DNA of 64,000 nucleotides from Bacillota bacterium (GTDB taxonomy: Bacteria; Bacillota; Clostridia; Christensenellales; DTU072), in contig JAEXAB010000003.1 of NCBI GenBank assembly GCA_023394875.1, positions 1-64,000 on the forward strand, in the 5' to 3' direction. A program made the translations under genes and the position numbers. The notes beneath the pieces were generated by a model that worked only from the letters and a program-made list of their open reading frames with translations, made no database searches and had not been told where the DNA came from. Positions 27,996 to 36,416 of this stretch are shown piece by piece. Numbering within the stretch: the first letter of the stretch is position 1; each line of letters opens with the position of its first letter.

Positions 27996-28928
27996 TTTTT
28001 TGGTACAAAATTTTTGCCCGACTATCTTAATAAGACAAGACACGGCGGCAATGGCTCCCACTATGCCCATTAACGGATAAAAAGTATCGACTAATTTATC
28101 AAAGCCCCAAACCGCCCCCAAAAGCCCAATACACGTTACCGCAACCGAACTTATTTTTTGATTTTTCCCCGCCACAGACAGACACCCGGTCAACGTGGAA
28201 AAAACAGCCAAATACATAATAATACTGCCGATTTTGCCTATTCCCAACCTCTCTGCGGTAGACATCAACGGCATAGAATCATTTACGTTTTTTTGAATAA
28301 GCAAATAAACCAAAATAAGCAAAAGAGATAGCACAGCGCCGGAAATTACGGCTATTATGATGTTATCTTTCCTTGTGTAGTTGCCGCTGAACGTTGCTAC
28401 AAAATACCCCCCTGTTATTATGTTCATCGCGCTGTAAGTAAAAGCGGGAATAATTAAAAACGGCTTATCAATAAAAAAACTAGGCTCGAGAATAAACAAA
28501 TAGACAACCAGTATTACGATAATGGGCACAATAAGAAAGTTACTGAAATTAATCTTATCTACACCCCAAAAAACGGTAAGTAAAGCTAATATTGCGGTAA
28601 TTATTCCGCCCCCTCTAAAAGAAAAAAGGCTGTATACTACGCTTTCGCTTGCCGCTATCATGGCGCAGACTGTTATTAGACAGCAAAGTCTAACCGTCAT
28701 TTGAAAAGTATAACCACCCTTACCGAAAAACATATATACGTTGCCGTTATACTTTCTGCCCAGCTCCAAAAAAAGAAAACAAAACACACCCAAAAAAACA
28801 CCTGCAAGAATTGGTGTTAGCGGAGAGGTGTCGGCAAAGAATAGAGCTATTTCCCTACCTGAAGCAAACCCCGCGCCGATAACAGCGCCCACAAAGCTTG
28901 CCGCGGTGGAAAAGCGGTAGAATTTCAT
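27924..28928 (-). CDS. YkvI-like polytopic membrane protein
   Basis: The 334-residue protein has roughly ten hydrophobic segments and the YkvI-family start FVGAVIGAGFASGREIALFF, which resembles the first helix of APC-type transporters. Substrate and function are unknown. The ATG at 28928 is the family N-terminus, but no strong ribosome site precedes it; an in-frame TTG at 28952 is an alternative. It follows dnaE closely (about 30 bases), so it is probably the last gene of the murB-whiA-dnaE transcript. The C-terminal tail (KKSKPLGNDGLQKGNGAVH) is hydrophilic and is the part overlapping the permease gene. Confidence 0.85.
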   Translation of the reverse strand: MKFYRFSTAASFVGAVIGAGFASGREIALFFADTSPLTPILAGVFLGVFCFLFLELGRKYNGNVYMFFGKGGYTFQMTVRLCCLITVCAMIAASESVVYSLFSFRGGGIITAILALLTVFWGVDKINFSNFLIVPIIVILVVYLFILEPSFFIDKPFLIIPAFTYSAMNIITGGYFVATFSGNYTRKDNIIIAVISGAVLSLLLILVYLLIQKNVNDSMPLMSTAERLGIGKIGSIIMYLAVFSTLTGCLSVAGKNQKISSVAVTCIGLLGAVWGFDKLVDTFYPLMGIVGAIAAVSCLIKIVGQKFCTKKSKPLGNDGLQKGNGAVHTRSHNT

Positions 28929-28958
28929 ACCATATTCTATGCCGCAAAACAAATATTA

Positions 28959-31900
28959 TTATTGAATTATTTTTACGTTTCCGTAGCCGACGATACCCAT
29001 AATTTGTGACTTTATCATGTCGATACCCGCTACGGTAAACTCTAGATTATATACCTTATACCCTTGGTTTTCTTTCTTCTGAATTTTGACGCTTCCGCCG
29101 GGGCCTCTATTTTGACTTAGTATTGCCAAAACCTTATTGCATGTTTCGTTATCGTCAACCTTAATACAAAGCGTTCTGTTATCAACAATAATTTCCTTGT
29201 CTTCCAGGTTCCAAGGTATTACCGTCATTACTTCCACCTTAGGGGGACTGCCCGGAGCTAGGTTAATTCTACCTTTAATTTTTACAAGATTGTCTTCTAC
29301 AAGAAGACTTTTGAACTTAGAATAGACGTTGCCGAAAAACACTATTTCGGCTGCTCCGTACAAATCCTCTATGGTTGCAAAACCCCAAGGCTTGCCGGTT
29401 TTTTGAGAAACTTTAACCGTTACGCCCGAAAGAATACCGCCGAAGTACACGCTGTCGGCGTTATTTACCTGATAGCTTTCCTCATCGTCGTCGGACTCCT
29501 CTTCCATCTCTTTTTCTACGGGTAGTAGCATAGCTGTATTAAAATTGAAGCTTTCAAACTCTTTTTCGTGTCCGTCCAAAGGATGCCCGGAAATATATCT
29601 GCCCAAAACTTCCTTTTCCAGTTGCAACTTTAATTTTGCGCTTTCTGGCACAATATGGTAAGTATAAGAACTTTCCATCATAAAATCAAAGAACATCTGA
29701 CCGCCCCGCGCCATATTCTTGTTGCTGGTTTCGGTCTCCACGATATATTCATAATTTGCCATCAAGGTAGAACGGTTATAACCAAAGCAGTCGAACGCTC
29801 CCCCCTTAATCAGACTTTCTAACATTCTTCTGTTGATAGCCTCAGACGGAACTCTTCTTACAAAATCGGCAAAATCCACATACTTGCCGTTGTTTTCCCT
29901 TTCCTGAACTACCATCTCAATTGCGTTTCTGCCTACGTTTTTTGCGCACAGCAAGCCGTAGCGGATTGCCTTGCCTTGTGGCACGAATAAACCTTCGCTA
30001 TAGTTTATATCGGGGGGAAGAAGCTCTATTCCCATATCTTTAATTAGACGTAGATACTTAGTGGTGTCGTCGGGATTGGTTATACGGTTATTCATAACGG
30101 CGCATAAATACTCAATGGGATAATAATGCTTTAGATATGCAGTCTGATAGCTAAGTACCGCATAAGCCGCCGCATGGGACTTGTTAAAGGCGTATTTTCC
30201 GAACTCCTTTAACTCTTCCCAAATTACGTTGGCAAACTTCTCATCAATGCCGTTTTTAATACAGCCGCTGACAAACTGCTTTTGCTGTTTTTCAGCTTCG
30301 GTCAGTTTCTTTTTGGAAATGAACTTACGGAAGTTGTCGGCTTCGTTCATGGTGTAGCCTGCAAGAACCTGGGTCATTCTCATGGCTTGTTCCTGATAAA
30401 CGCAAATGCCGTATGTTGTTTTTAATATATCTACCAAGCCGGGATGGCGGTAATCTATATTTTCTCTGTTTTGCTTGTTAATAATATATTTGGGTATATA
30501 GTCCATAGGACCCGGACGGTATAGGGACACTCCGGCAATAATTTCTTCCATTAAAGTAGGCTTTAGTTTTTTCATAAACTCTTTCATTCCGCCGCTTTCC
30601 AATTGGAATACTGTATCGGTTTCGCCGTTTCCTATCATCTGATAAACTTCTTTGTCTTCATAGCCAAGTTCGTTAAAATCAACTGTTACACCCTCATACT
30701 TTTTTACGTAGTCGGTGGTCATTTTTATATCCGTCAACGTCTTTAACGCCAAGAAGTCCATTTTCAGTAAACCCAACTCTTCACATTCGCTCATGTCGTA
30801 CTGGGTGGTGACATCGTCGCCGTTTTTTGACAGCGGAACTTTTTCCATAACGGGCACCGGGCAAATAATAACACCCGCTGCGTGCTTACCTCTGTCTCTT
30901 GGCATATCCTCAATTTCCATTGCCAAATCGATAATTTCCTTATATTGAGGATTTTCGTACATATCAATAAGTTCCTGCACCTTGTGCGGGTCGTTTGGGT
31001 CAATCAGATTTTTTATAGTGACGCTTTTGTCGTTATCTTTTATATTCTTAACAAGTGCATTAGCCTCTGCAAAAGGCATTTTGAACACTCTTGCAACGTT
31101 TTTTATGGCGTTTTTCTTCTTCATTTTGCCGAAAGTTATTATCTGCGCAACGTTCTGCGTGCCGTACTTGTTGCGGACGTATTCAATAACTTCTTCTCTT
31201 CTGTCGCTGCAAAAGTCAATATCAAAGTCGGGCATGGTCTGTCTTGAAGAGTTTAAGAACCTTTCAAAAATCAAATCATACTTGAGTGGGTCGACATCGG
31301 TTATTTTGATAGCGTATGCAATAATACTTCCAACGCCGCTGCCTCTGCCTGCTCCAACGGGAATATCCTTGCTCTTTGCATAGTCGATAAAATCCCAAAC
31401 TATTAAATAATAAGAAGCAAAACCCATGGTTATTATGGTAAATAACTCATACTCCGCCCTTTCGTTGATTTCCGGAGTAATTACGCCGTATCTCTTAATA
31501 AGCCCGTTGTAAGCAAGATACCGCAAATATTTGGCGTCGTCGCCGTTGTTCTTTGCGGGTATGTACTTTTCTATGCGGTACTCTTCAAAGCTGTTTTTCG
31601 TAAAATCAAAATCCTTAGGCGGGGCGTAATAAGGTATTAGATAATCCTTAAAAGGTATCACCAAATTTATTTTTTCGGCAATTTCTACCGTCGTGTCAAG
31701 TGCGTTTTCGTCTTTAATAACTTCCAACATCTCATCGTAAGTCTTATAATAGAATTCTTCACCCTCAAACTTCATTCTGGTAGGGTCGTCATAATCCTTA
31801 GCCGTCTGAATGCAAAGCAAAACGTCATGAGCTTTTGCGTCGGTTTTCTTAACGTAGTGAAGGTCGTTAGTAGCTACAGTCTTTACGCCCAGTTCCTTGG

Positions 31901-32486
31901 CAATTTTTTTAAGCTGAGGAAGTACCGATAGCTCTTCTTTAATAAAATGGTTTTGGATTTCTATATAATAATCGCCCTCAGCAAATAATTCCTTTGTTTC
32001 CTTAGCTTTTTTTAGAGCTTCGCCGTAGGCGTCCCTTATATTCGGGTCAAGCAAAATCTGACTTACTTCCCCTGCGATACAACCGCTTAAACAAATAAGA
32101 TCTTCGCTGTATTGTTTCAGTAAGTTATAATCAATTCTTGGTTTTTCATAAAATCCGTCTACAAAACCGATACTTACAAGCTTAGTAAGATTTTGATAAC
32201 CGTGGAAGTTTTTTGCAAGTAAAATCAGATGATACTTGTCATTGTCTTCCCTGCTTTTTTTTGTAATATCATGACAAACGTACACTTCACAACCAATAAT
32301 AGGCTTAATTTTCTTTTCCATGCACGCCTTATAAAATTTTATAGCACCGTACATACAGCCGTGGTCAGTTATGGCAACCGCCGGCGCGCCTTCCAAAACG
32401 GCTTTTTCCACAAGCTTATTTATCCTCGCGCTGCCGTCGAGAAGACTGTATTCGGTATGGTTATGCAAATGGACGAACTTTTTCAT
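28959..32486 (-). CDS. dnaE: DNA polymerase III alpha subunit (DnaE)
   Basis: This is a full-length replicative C-family polymerase of 1175 residues. The PHP domain opens the protein (FVHLHNHTEYSLLDGSARI; ITDHGCMYG); the catalytic aspartates are in MPDFDIDFCSDRREEV near 420; RGKHAAGVIIC and SYQTAYLKHYYP follow; a helix-hairpin-helix and an OB domain (VKIKGRINLAPGSPP) are near the C-terminus. In Firmicutes with PolC, DnaE extends primers on the lagging strand. It overlaps the whiA end by 4 bases. Confidence 0.97.
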   Translation of the reverse strand: MKKFVHLHNHTEYSLLDGSARINKLVEKAVLEGAPAVAITDHGCMYGAIKFYKACMEKKIKPIIGCEVYVCHDITKKSREDNDKYHLILLAKNFHGYQNLTKLVSIGFVDGFYEKPRIDYNLLKQYSEDLICLSGCIAGEVSQILLDPNIRDAYGEALKKAKETKELFAEGDYYIEIQNHFIKEELSVLPQLKKIAKELGVKTVATNDLHYVKKTDAKAHDVLLCIQTAKDYDDPTRMKFEGEEFYYKTYDEMLEVIKDENALDTTVEIAEKINLVIPFKDYLIPYYAPPKDFDFTKNSFEEYRIEKYIPAKNNGDDAKYLRYLAYNGLIKRYGVITPEINERAEYELFTIITMGFASYYLIVWDFIDYAKSKDIPVGAGRGSGVGSIIAYAIKITDVDPLKYDLIFERFLNSSRQTMPDFDIDFCSDRREEVIEYVRNKYGTQNVAQIITFGKMKKKNAIKNVARVFKMPFAEANALVKNIKDNDKSVTIKNLIDPNDPHKVQELIDMYENPQYKEIIDLAMEIEDMPRDRGKHAAGVIICPVPVMEKVPLSKNGDDVTTQYDMSECEELGLLKMDFLALKTLTDIKMTTDYVKKYEGVTVDFNELGYEDKEVYQMIGNGETDTVFQLESGGMKEFMKKLKPTLMEEIIAGVSLYRPGPMDYIPKYIINKQNRENIDYRHPGLVDILKTTYGICVYQEQAMRMTQVLAGYTMNEADNFRKFISKKKLTEAEKQQKQFVSGCIKNGIDEKFANVIWEELKEFGKYAFNKSHAAAYAVLSYQTAYLKHYYPIEYLCAVMNNRITNPDDTTKYLRLIKDMGIELLPPDINYSEGLFVPQGKAIRYGLLCAKNVGRNAIEMVVQERENNGKYVDFADFVRRVPSEAINRRMLESLIKGGAFDCFGYNRSTLMANYEYIVETETSNKNMARGGQMFFDFMMESSYTYHIVPESAKLKLQLEKEVLGRYISGHPLDGHEKEFESFNFNTAMLLPVEKEMEEESDDDEESYQVNNADSVYFGGILSGVTVKVSQKTGKPWGFATIEDLYGAAEIVFFGNVYSKFKSLLVEDNLVKIKGRINLAPGSPPKVEVMTVIPWNLEDKEIIVDNRTLCIKVDDNETCNKVLAILSQNRGPGGSVKIQKKENQGYKVYNLEFTVAGIDMIKSQIMGIVGYGNVKIIQ

Positions 32487-33472
32487 TGGTTTTCCTCATC
32501 GTTGTTTTTTTCGGATAGTTCCATCAGTTTTCTAAGCCTGTGATTAATACAACTCTTGCTTACTGGCGGGTTGCTTATCTGTCCTAATTCTACTAATCCC
32601 AAATCGGGATTATTCAGGCGCAAAACAGCTAATTTTTGCAGTTCTGCGGGCAAATTATCCAGTCCCACAGTCTCTTCCAATCTTTTTATGGAAGCAATCT
32701 GCTTTTCTCCCGCGGCTACTCTCTTATCTATGTTGGCAAGGTCAAAATTATTAGCCCTGTTTACGTCGTTTTTCATTTTCCTTTCGGTAATAATTTGATA
32801 TATTTCTAAGACTCCCTTATTACTGCCGATTGCCGTAAAAAAGTTACAAATAGCGTCGGAATTTTTGAGATAAAGTACGTTGCTGTTCTTTCTTTCTCCC
32901 ACCGTTTTTGCGGAAATTTTTGCAACTTTAATAATAAGCTCCTTGACAGAATTTTTTACCAATGCGGAATTAAGTTTCAAACTTACCTGATAACCGCCTT
33001 TGGTGCTGTTTAAGCTGAAATTATCAATACCTTCGGGCACCTTTAAGTAGCCGCAAGCAAGATAAAGACCACGTAAATACGACCTTTTACAGCAAGTATT
33101 TTTTATGAGGCTACTAGGAATATCGCTTAGAATTTCGCAGCCGTCTTTTACTATACCGCACTTATCCAGCAAGTCTTTGGAAATCTCAATGGGCACGTAT
33201 AAAGTAAAAAAATCTCCCGATAAGTATCCCGACTGGAGCTTTAGTTCCTCCACTATTAAGTTTTCTTTATAAAGGTTATTTATTATTTTCGCCAATAAAT
33301 TAACAAAAGCGGCGTTAAGATGCCGAAACTCCAAAGAAAAACCCTTCATATTAAAGCTGAGTTCCCCCGCGCCGCGGATAGCCCCGCTAAGGAAAGCATA
33401 ATAACAGCAGTCCTTAATCCCCGCTGAGATCAGTTCTTCTGTTATCAAACTCCTTATCTGACGGCTCTCCAA
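32483..33472 (-). CDS. whiA: WhiA, LAGLIDADG-like and helix-turn-helix regulator
   Basis: WhiA is a conserved Gram-positive DNA-binding protein tied to cell division and, in actinomycetes, sporulation. The 329 residues contain the N-terminal domain (CCYYAFLSGAIRGAGELSF), a LAGLIDADG-like core (CCKRSYLRGLYLACGYL) and a C-terminal helix-turn-helix (ELGQISNPPVSKSCINHRLRKL). The start is probably the TTG at 33472, preceded by GAGAGGT 8-9 bases away. It overlaps murB by 59 bases, an unusually long same-strand overlap. rapZ, often next to whiA, is not between these genes. Confidence 0.93.
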   Translation of the reverse strand: MESRQIRSLITEELISAGIKDCCYYAFLSGAIRGAGELSFNMKGFSLEFRHLNAAFVNLLAKIINNLYKENLIVEELKLQSGYLSGDFFTLYVPIEISKDLLDKCGIVKDGCEILSDIPSSLIKNTCCKRSYLRGLYLACGYLKVPEGIDNFSLNSTKGGYQVSLKLNSALVKNSVKELIIKVAKISAKTVGERKNSNVLYLKNSDAICNFFTAIGSNKGVLEIYQIITERKMKNDVNRANNFDLANIDKRVAAGEKQIASIKRLEETVGLDNLPAELQKLAVLRLNNPDLGLVELGQISNPPVSKSCINHRLRKLMELSEKNNDEENQ

Positions 33473-34316
33473 TTATATTTACCTCTCGTACAAGTTTTTT
33501 ACCGAATGTTTCATAAACGGCTCTCTCTGCCAGCTCCACCAAATATAAATACGCCTCGGGCGTTCCCCCTTTATTGACGATAAAATTGGCGTGAACGGGA
33601 GAAAACTGCATGCCGTTTTCTTCATAGCCCTTTAAGCCTGCCTGCTCGATAAGATACCCCGCGCTAAGCCCGTCGCACTTCTTAAAAACGCACCCAAGAC
33701 TAGGCATAATAGGTTGACTGTTTTTCCTTATCGCTCTTACTTTTGCCATACGCATGGCAATCTTGTTGCCAACTTCGGGCATAAGCCGCAGTTTAACAGA
33801 ACAAATCAAATCTCTGCCTTTACGTAAAATAGTTTTGCGGTAAAGAAAGCCTATTTCTTCCCTAAAAAGTTCCTCAGTCTGACCGCTTATTAAGTCCACA
33901 ACCTTTATGCTCTCAACAATATCCCCAATTTCACAATTATAGCTTCCGCTGTTACCAAAAACCGCTCCCCCAATCGTCCCCGGAATACCGCAAAGCGGTT
34001 CCAATCCTGATAGACAATTGCTTTGAGCAAATTGCGAAACCTTAATAAGGCTCTCTCCGCTGCCGACCTCAAGCCCCTCTCCGCTTACCTCTATACCTTT
34101 TAATAGCTTGGTAGAAAAACACAGCCTGTTTTCCCCTCCGCTAAGCACCAAAGTATTGCTAAGTCCTCCGACAACGACCTTATCTTCACCGCAAAAATAC
34201 TGACAAACCGTAACAATCTCCTCTTCGCTTCTTGGCATAACCACCCTATTAAGCGAACCGCCACAGCGTAGCGCAGAGACCTTTTCCGCCTCAACTTTTA
34301 ATATTCTCGCGTCCAT
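33414..34316 (-). CDS. murB: UDP-N-acetylenolpyruvoylglucosamine reductase MurB
   Basis: MurB is an FAD enzyme that completes UDP-N-acetylmuramic acid for peptidoglycan. The 300 residues contain RCGGSLNRVVMP (FAD-binding start), GGLSNTLV, GIPGTIGGAVFGNSGSYNCEIGD and SLGCVFKKCDGLSAGYLIEQAGLKG. The proton-donor serine usually in G-S-x-F is a Cys here (GCVFK), and the usual YRxS reads YRKT. The N-terminus is short: about 15 residues precede the RxGG motif, fewer than usual, but an in-frame stop excludes an upstream ATG. A strong promoter sits almost on top of the ATG. Confidence 0.93.
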   Translation of the reverse strand: MDARILKVEAEKVSALRCGGSLNRVVMPRSEEEIVTVCQYFCGEDKVVVGGLSNTLVLSGGENRLCFSTKLLKGIEVSGEGLEVGSGESLIKVSQFAQSNCLSGLEPLCGIPGTIGGAVFGNSGSYNCEIGDIVESIKVVDLISGQTEELFREEIGFLYRKTILRKGRDLICSVKLRLMPEVGNKIAMRMAKVRAIRKNSQPIMPSLGCVFKKCDGLSAGYLIEQAGLKGYEENGMQFSPVHANFIVNKGGTPEAYLYLVELAERAVYETFGKKLVREVNIIGEPSDKEFDNRRTDLSGD

Positions 34317-34619
34317 TAATTATACCCCTAAAGCAATTTATAGTCAATTACATTTTATTGCGGGGCAAAAGGGATTATGAGATATACTCTTGAATAATTA
34401 TATAAAATTCAGCGTAAATTTATTGTTTAATGTTAATTATTAGAAAAAGCATTGCTATTTTTGAAACTCGTTTTTTGTCTACTTTCGGGGGACATCTTAA
34501 ATATGGTATACTGACCCCACCATGTCAATTGCAAATATACTGCCTCTTCGGAGCATAGCTCCTCGACCGTAAAAGGCGGACTTGCACACTGGCAAGTCCT
34601 TAAAATCCCCTTTCACTCC
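34317..34619. other. Chromosome / accessory-element boundary region
   Basis: No gene is seen in these 303 bases. They hold the murB promoter, a hairpin GGACTTG-cacactgg-CAAGTCC (34578-34599), and the first copy of a 13-bp direct repeat TTCGGAGCATAGC (34547-34559; second copy 34644-34656 inside the recombinase 3' end). This is the likely left junction of the integrated element because the recombinase gene starts here and gene content changes from housekeeping to accessory. The exact att core cannot be fixed without the right end. Confidence 0.5.
34319..34347 (-). promoter_or_regulatory. Near-consensus promoter overlapping the murB start
   Basis: On the minus strand TTGACT (34342-34347), 17 bases, TATAAT (34319-34324). 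The ATG of murB begins only 2 bases after the -10, so a transcript from this promoter would start inside the coding region. AGGGG at 34325-34329 could serve as the ribosome site for a longer transcript. Confidence 0.5.
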
Positions 34620-34656
34620 CTAAACAGTGTTCAAATCCCGAAATTCGGAGCATAGC
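34547..34656. repeat. 13-bp direct repeat pair TTCGGAGCATAGC at the recombinase end
   Basis: Copies at 34547-34559 and 34644-34656 are identical and 97 bases apart. One is in the noncoding junction, the other in the last codons of the serine recombinase. They may be att-related or recombinase-binding repeats. Confidence 0.45.
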
Positions 34657-36227
34657 AAAAGAGGGCGTATGATTACACCCTCTTTTGCTATGTGGCGGGA
34701 CAGTGGTAATCGCGTTTGAAACCCAAATACACTATTTCTTATCTTTTCTACTACATCAATATCCGTCTGTTCAGAGGCTTTTCCACCTCGTAAGTTGAAT
34801 AATACAAGCACTTCGTCATCTTCGGATATTACTGCGAAAACAAGGTTATCAATAATCTTCTGCTGATAGTTCTTGTCATTCACATCGCCTTGTAGCAATA
34901 ACTTTACAAAGTCTAACATATCTTCTCTTGTAATTTTATAACCACGTTCCAATTCCAATAAAGCGTGCTGATACGTTAGGTCATTTAACAGCGTTTCATA
35001 CTCTTGCATTTTCTTTTCAATGGTACTTTGTAACAAGGCACTTTTTGCTTTTACGAAAGCGTCTGCTTGGGCTTCAACGTCTTGTTTGACTTTTGCAATT
35101 CTCGTTTCAAGGCTCTTGAGATTTGAGATGTCCGTTCTTTTCTCGTAGAAATTCATAACGTCATCAACAGCTTCTTTTGCGTGTTTATCTTGGCTTAACC
35201 AATTAACGACACCAACAGTTACTGCCATTTCCAAATCGTCTTTTACAACACGAGCTTTATCACATTCTTTCTTCCTTCTTTTCTTGCAGGTATAGTAGTG
35301 ATGCTGAACCTTGTATTTATCCGTTCCACCGTCTGCAACCATATCGGAACCGCATTTGCCACAATACAATTTCCCTGTCAAAAGATAGGGTTCTCTTGCC
35401 GTAGCCGTGCCGCCTGCAAAATATTTGTTTTTATCAAGACGTTCACGAACTCTTTGGTAAAGTTCCTTTGAAACGATAGGCGGATACATATTATCGCATT
35501 GCCGACCACCGAATGAAAACTCACCGGTGTATTTGATATTGTTCAACCAATTATCCAACTGATGGGTGGTAAACGGTCTGTCTTTATATCTATGACCTTG
35601 CTCGTTGATTGCCTTAACGATTTCTTTCTTCTTGACACCTTTGTCGTATTCTTTAAAAGCGTAACGCACTATTTGAGATTCAAGCTCATCTATAGCAACT
35701 TTTTTGACTGACTTTCCGGGCTTGCCTGGAATAGGTTCGTGTTCGATTTTGTAGCCGTAAATTAGAGAACCGCCACAGTACGTTCCATTAGCAACGCTTG
35801 TATCAAGACCATCCTTAACACGTTTTGAAAGCCTTTTACTGTATTTCTCGGCGTTCCACTCCAAAAACATCTCATAAAATTCACCGCCTTCATCTTCGGC
35901 TATCGGCTCTAATGCGGATATAACTCTTATGCCGTACTTTTCTTTCAGCATCTCTTTATACATAATGCTGTCACGACGGTTACGTGCGAACCTATCAAAC
36001 ATATAGACAATTACATATTGGAAAGCACCGCTTGCAGCATCGGTAATCATACGTTGAAAAGCAGGACGGGCATCATTCGTTCCTGTCCTTGCCTTGTCGG
36101 GATAAATGTTGATAACCTTATATCCTTTATTTTCTGCAAATTCCTTGCAAATACGAACCTGAGCTTCGATGCTCTGTTCATTTTGTCCGTAAGAACTAAA
36201 TCTGGCGTATATAACACAAGTTTCCAT
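34620..36227 (-). CDS. Large serine recombinase (site-specific integrase)
   Basis: This 535-residue protein would integrate and excise the element. The resolvase-type catalytic domain starts at once (VIYARFSSYGQNEQSIEAQ; nucleophile probably S11), with the DRFARNRRD helix; a Recombinase domain (about 165-290) and a zinc ribbon (LYCGKCGSDM...YYTCKKRRKKEC, about 305-345) follow, then a coiled coil (about 370-450). The last about 35 residues (after NSVFGFQTR) do not look like the family and run through a terminator-like hairpin, so the frame may have been extended by integration or stop loss. It is the only recombinase in the window and marks the left edge of the accessory region. Confidence 0.93.
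   Translation of the reverse strand: METCVIYARFSSYGQNEQSIEAQVRICKEFAENKGYKVINIYPDKARTGTNDARPAFQRMITDAASGAFQYVIVYMFDRFARNRRDSIMYKEMLKEKYGIRVISALEPIAEDEGGEFYEMFLEWNAEKYSKRLSKRVKDGLDTSVANGTYCGGSLIYGYKIEHEPIPGKPGKSVKKVAIDELESQIVRYAFKEYDKGVKKKEIVKAINEQGHRYKDRPFTTHQLDNWLNNIKYTGEFSFGGRQCDNMYPPIVSKELYQRVRERLDKNKYFAGGTATAREPYLLTGKLYCGKCGSDMVADGGTDKYKVQHHYYTCKKRRKKECDKARVVKDDLEMAVTVGVVNWLSQDKHAKEAVDDVMNFYEKRTDISNLKSLETRIAKVKQDVEAQADAFVKAKSALLQSTIEKKMQEYETLLNDLTYQHALLELERGYKITREDMLDFVKLLLQGDVNDKNYQQKIIDNLVFAVISEDDEVLVLFNLRGGKASEQTDIDVVEKIRNSVFGFQTRLPLSRHIAKEGVIIRPLLLCSEFRDLNTV
34651..34692 (-). terminator. Long hairpin, terminator-like, within the recombinase 3' end
   Basis: CATAGCAAAAGAGGGCGT (34651-34668) pairs with ACACCCTCTTTTGCTATG (34675-34692) around loop ATGATT, with one G-T pair. 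On the minus strand GAGGG...CCCTC followed by TTTT is a typical terminator core. It lies inside the reading frame of the recombinase, before its stop. Confidence 0.55.
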
Positions 36228-36261
36228 TCTTTCTGCTCCTTTTTAACTATTTTGTTTCGGC

Positions 36262-36404
36262 AAATTGCCTTTGCCTAACTACTTTCTTCACCGACGCACC
36301 TATTTACCAAGGATATAGGCAATGCTTTATGCTTAACGAGGGATAAACATTGCCCATTGGGAAATAGGAAATCGGTGACACCACAAAAAGGCAATAGGCA
36401 ATTT
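36262..36404. repeat. 143-bp nested imperfect inverted repeat upstream of the recombinase
   Basis: Two arms of about 65 bases are imperfect inverted copies. Matching blocks, outer to inner: AAATTGCCT (36262) / AGGCAATTT (36396), TCACCGA (36288) / TCGGTGA (36372), CCTATTT (36299) / AAATAGG (36362), GGCAATG (36318) / CATTGCC (36348). All centre on about 36333-36336. It fills the gap between the recombinase start and the upstream operon end and could be a recombinase or regulator site. Confidence 0.7.
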
Positions 36405-36416
36405 AAACCGTTTATT

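Noticed and set aside
34480..34525. Possible insertion-sequence end (GTCTACTTTCGGGGGACA and following)
   Set aside because: No transposase gene, matching inverted end or target duplication is visible near it.
34629..34639. GTTCAAATCCC looked like a tRNA T-arm (tRNA att site remnant)
   Set aside because: The flanking bases do not form a T-stem or acceptor stem, so no tRNA 3' end can be built.
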